Assembly (NCBI RefSeq): GCF_963662255.1
Contig: NC_085067.1
Location: 10,727,648 to 10,791,647, forward strand
Source: Cinclus cinclus
Taxonomy: Eukaryota; Chordata; Aves; Passeriformes; Cinclidae
DNA: 64,000 nt
Direction of reading: 5' to 3'
The position numbers were made by a program, and so were the translations under genes. The notes under the pieces are model-generated. The model saw only the letters and a list, made by a program, of their open reading frames with translations. It made no database searches and was not told the DNA's origin. Below, in pieces: positions 60,886 through 64,000 of the stretch; position 1 is the first letter of the stretch; every line of letters begins with the position of its first letter.

Positions 60886-62004
60886 CAGGGAATTTACCAT
60901 GTCATTTTTAGCTGTCATTTGGACTCCTGTTTACTCCAACATTTTCCCTTGGACTGAACTGGGCACCGCAATCCTGCTGGGTCCGCTGGGAGGGAGACCA
61001 GCCCTTGGCCCCTCTGCAAATCTGGAACTCCACAGCCCTTCTGGGAAGCAGCTGTTTGGGACATGGGGAGTTGGATGGGGTCTTGGTAGCTGGGGTGGGG
61101 GGAGAGAGCTGGGAAGTGGCCTCTAGAGGAAAAGCAAGCACCAAACCTGTGGGAGCACTGGGAGGAGGCGGTGTTGCTGTGAGCCAGCATGGGCTGCTCT
61201 GCTCCGACCTCCCCCTACAACCATGCGGCACTTAAATATGAACAAGCTCAGGGTTGGAAACTGTCCCCAGACTGGAAGTATGTTGCATATTTCCTATAAA
61301 TACCTCAGCTGCTGCCTATTAGCCAGAGGCAGGCGCAGCACCCTGATGCCCCACGCAGCCCTAGCACTGCTGAGGGGGCTGCAGGGGGCTGGCCAGAGGC
61401 CAGCCTCATAGAACATGGTCTGGGAAGGACATGGTGCAGGGAAGACACATGCTGTGGCATTCCCCAACCTATTGCATCCAGTGGTTTCACTTCAGGCGAG
61501 TTTGCTCCCCCTTTGCTACACATCTGCAACAAAACTGTTCAGATTTTGGACTTGTAGGAGGTGCTGAGGTATGTGTGCCTGTATTGGAGCATCCACACAG
61601 CCTCCTGCTCCCCTGTCCAGGTTCACATGGATGTAAAGCTCAGGAGAAAGTTTGGGAAGCTCCTGGGAGGTGGTTATGGGCTGGGCACTCAGCTGAGCAT
61701 TGCACTTGTCATTGCCAGGCTCTGCTGTCTCAATTCAGGGGCAAACAAAAGCAGATAAATAAAGTGTTTCTTCTGATGGGCCAATTGAAGGATCACCTGA
61801 GGCAAATGGTTGGAGATTCATAAGGGCCTAGCTATGCTTTGGGGGAGGGAGGAAGGCACCGGAGGGCAGATGCTGAATGTGTTTTGCATTGTGCTTTGTG
61901 TGAAGCCTCAGCTCCCCATTTATGAAGTCTCCAGGGTAGAACTTGGCAACTTTAAAAGGAAATGAGTGGGAGATGTGTTTTATGGCTTTAAACTGAAAGA
62001 GAGT

Positions 62005-62222
62005 AAGTTTGGAGTGGGTATTAGGGAGGAATTCTTCCCTGCAAGGGTGGTTGCCCAGAGCAGCCGTGGCTGTCCCGTCCCTGGAAGTGTCCAAGGGCAC
62101 ATTGGATGGGGCTTGGATCAGCCTGGGATAGTAGAAGGTATCCCTGCACATGGCAGGGGTGGAATGAGATGGGCTTTAAGGTCCTTTCCAAACCACATCC
62201 TTCTGGGATTCTATGATTTATC
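62005..62222 (+). mobile_element. CR1 3' end
   Basis: gggtattagggaggaattct, ccctggaagtgtccaaggg, gctttaaggtcctttccaaa and the terminal gggattctatgatt. Confidence 0.87.
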
Positions 62223-62247
62223 AACCATCTTCTGAGTCACTGGTGAC

Positions 62248-62405
62248 ACTGATCCAGATATGGAAGTGCTGCAAGCAGAGAAAGGAGGACAAAGTTGGGG
62301 GTTGTTGATGGAGGGGTCAGTGGACTCATGGCTGGGGGTAAACATTCCCATGGATGGGGACAGCTGCTGGGGGCATTGACCCCTGTAAACTTTGGGGATT
62401 GCAAG
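62248..62405. repeat. Copy 1 of an unclassified repeat of about 130 bp
   Basis: It shares phrases with 63028-63160 in the same order: ccagatatggaagtgctgcaag, gaggacaaagttgggggt, gatgggga, tttggggattg. The copies are much diverged. It may belong to an old transposable element. Confidence 0.4.
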
Positions 62406-62940
62406 GTGGTGGGTGACATCAGAGCTCTGGTCCCTGTGAGCCCAGGGAGCAGCAAGGGTCAGACATGGCAGGATGAGCCACTTCCCACTGCAGCCGTCTC
62501 CTTTGCTGACCCTGTTTTCTTCTGGGCGTTGGCTCATTTCAGTGGTGTCAGCATGAGGCAAGAAGGAAGAGACACCACAGCAAAGCATTGTGCTTGTGCA
62601 AAGGAAGAGCCAGCCTGGGGTTACTAGGAGGGTACTCAGATAACCTGCATTTAAGGAAGGGGCTGCAGGGGACCCAGGAGACATCTGCAATGATGAGCAA
62701 GTTGTCCCATTAAGTGCGAGCTTAAGTGTGCAGGTTTACATCCCACTGCCATGATTCACCTACATTTCCTCCCCATGTCTAACCTGACCCAACCCTTGTT
62801 CAGTTTAACATCATTGTCCTGTGCTGGGACCTCAGAGGTACAGGCAGCTCCCAGGGGGTCTCAGAAGACACTTGACTTTTTGGGCTGTCAGCACACATGG
62901 CTGGATCATGTCCCATTTGTCACCCACCAGAATCCCCCAG

Positions 62941-62982
62941 TCCATCCATCCATCCATCCATCCATCCATCCATCCATCCATC
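62941..62982. repeat. (CCAT)n microsatellite
   Basis: Ten perfect tetranucleotide units between the two copies of the unclassified repeat. Confidence 0.95.
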
Positions 62983-63027
62983 TATTAAATCAGTAATGGT
63001 AGAATACACTGAATCACTATAGAATCC

Positions 63028-63160
63028 TCCAGGATATGGAGGGCCTGCAAGTTGAGAAGAGAGGACAATATTGGGGGTCATTGGTGGGGGTAAGTGGCCC
63101 TGTGGATGGAGAGAGATGCTGAGGGTGTTTATCATCATTGATCTCTGGGGTCCCCACAGA
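63028..63160. repeat. Copy 2 of the unclassified repeat
   Basis: ccaggatatggagggcctgcaag, gaggacaatattgggggtca and gatctctggggtcc parallel the copy at 62248. It runs directly into CR1-like sequence, so both copies may be part of a CR1-type element. Confidence 0.4.
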
Positions 63161-63164
63161 CCTC

Positions 63165-63335
63165 TCTAGTCTGTGCCGGCACTAAGGATTGCCCTGGCCC
63201 AGGTCCATGATCTTGCCCTTGGCCTGACTGAACTTCATGAAGCTCCTGTGGACCCACTGCTCCAGCATGTCTAGCACCCTCTGGATGCCCTCCCTTCCCT
63301 CCAACCTGTTGATGGCACCACCCAGATCAGACTCA
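63165..63335 (-). mobile_element. CR1 internal fragment
   Basis: tgaacttcatgaagctcctg, ccactgctccagcatgtcta and ccctctggatgccctcccttc match reversed CR1 coding-end sequence. Confidence 0.7.
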
Positions 63336-63675
63336 CCCTTTTTGTGGATTCCCAGCCCTCCACACCAGGTTGGAAACAGGAGTTTCATCTGCCTCTGGTT
63401 TGGATCTATCTACCTGTCTCCTTGAAACATTGGCAGGACCTAGAAGCAGCAAGGGGGAGAATGCTGCTTATCCTACCTCTCTCTTTCCCTTTTCCCTCTT
63501 GCATTTTTAATCCCATTGGCATTGTATTGCTGCTCTCTGAGCTCCTGCTCACCTTGGAGCAGCCCCACTGAGCCATGTTCTATGGGGGTGTGCAGTTGCT
63601 GTAACACCAACAGGGTTGGATTGAACAAGGAGCTAAAAATACCAAATGATCAACAATGGCACCATGAACCTGGCT

Positions 63676-63698
63676 TTTTTTCTTTTTTTTTTTTTTAA
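63676..63698. repeat. Poly-T tract
   Basis: T run with one C interruption. Confidence 0.9.
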
Positions 63699-64000
63699 GA
63701 AAATCTCTATATTGACAACTCAACCAAGTGGCTTCCTGTAAAGGCAGGAGGGGTAGTGGACCTCGGGCTAGCAGTGGCTTCAGCCATACCCACACCTCTC
63801 TGTCCATGGGGATCACTATGGTCTGCCCTAAGAACCTTCTGGATTTCCTATCTGGGGTGATGTGGAAGGGCTGCTGTCCTCCCTCCTCAACATGCATACC
63901 AGCCATGGTGAGCAGCTGGGGGAGCTTGGTGTTGCCCACTCCTGTCTGCTTCATGCCGGCACAGCCCTGGGCGCAGCCGCCAGCCCTGGCCATGTGCCTG

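Larger units (their letters stand above)
47751..64000 (+). other. HIP1: HIP1 intron 1 (5' part)
   Basis: From the exon-1 donor to the window end I see no HIP1 exon and no embedded gene. Contents are GC-box repeats near the start, CR1 copies in both orientations, microsatellites and a TGG-rich minisatellite, listed separately. Confidence 0.7.

Noticed and set aside
62941..62982. (CCAT)n array as a CRISPR or regulatory array
   Set aside because: A simple tetranucleotide microsatellite without spacers, in vertebrate DNA.

Overview
The window reads as bird nuclear DNA. The interspersed repeats I can recognise are nearly all CR1 non-LTR retrotransposon fragments, mostly 3' ends carrying the short ATTCTATG-type terminal repeat. 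I see no mammalian-type SINEs or L1. The genes are small multi-exon vertebrate genes, and one chemokine closely resembles avian CCL4. I cannot name the species.

Layout: 1-10,090 has no gene I can support. It holds simple repeats, CR1 pieces, a degenerate minisatellite, a decayed tRNA-Glu copy and a possible retroviral LTR. From 10.1 to 39.0 kb lies a small CC-chemokine cluster: a CCL5-like pseudogene (+, 10.19-11.40 kb), an intact eotaxin/MCP-type gene (-, 14.83-15.96 kb), an intact CCL4-like gene (+, 25.24-26.46 kb) and the last two exons of a CCL24-like gene (-, 38.36-39.04 kb). A complete six-exon TRIM gene (RING, B-box2, coiled coil, PRY-SPRY; -, 32.93-37.41 kb) sits among them. A CpG island at about 46.8-48.05 kb contains the promoter and first coding exon of HIP1 (+, 47.63 kb). 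The rest of the window is HIP1 intron 1.

The chemokine genes share a three-exon plan with the same splice phases (1, then 2). They also share a promoter layout: a kappa-B-type site (core GGAAATTCC) about 35-40 bp upstream of a TATA-like box, which lies 85-100 bp upstream of the ATG. This suggests a co-inducible inflammatory cluster. TRIM proteins with PRY-SPRY domains often act in innate immunity, but no functional link to the chemokines is shown here.

In humans HIP1 lies beside CCL26 and CCL24, while CCL5 and CCL4 lie on another chromosome. This bird locus holds eotaxin-like and MIP-like chemokines side by side next to HIP1. The best observation is the CCL5-like gene: all three exon lengths are preserved, yet it has two in-frame stops, a lost exon-1 donor and a lost exon-2 acceptor. 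No entirely new system was found.
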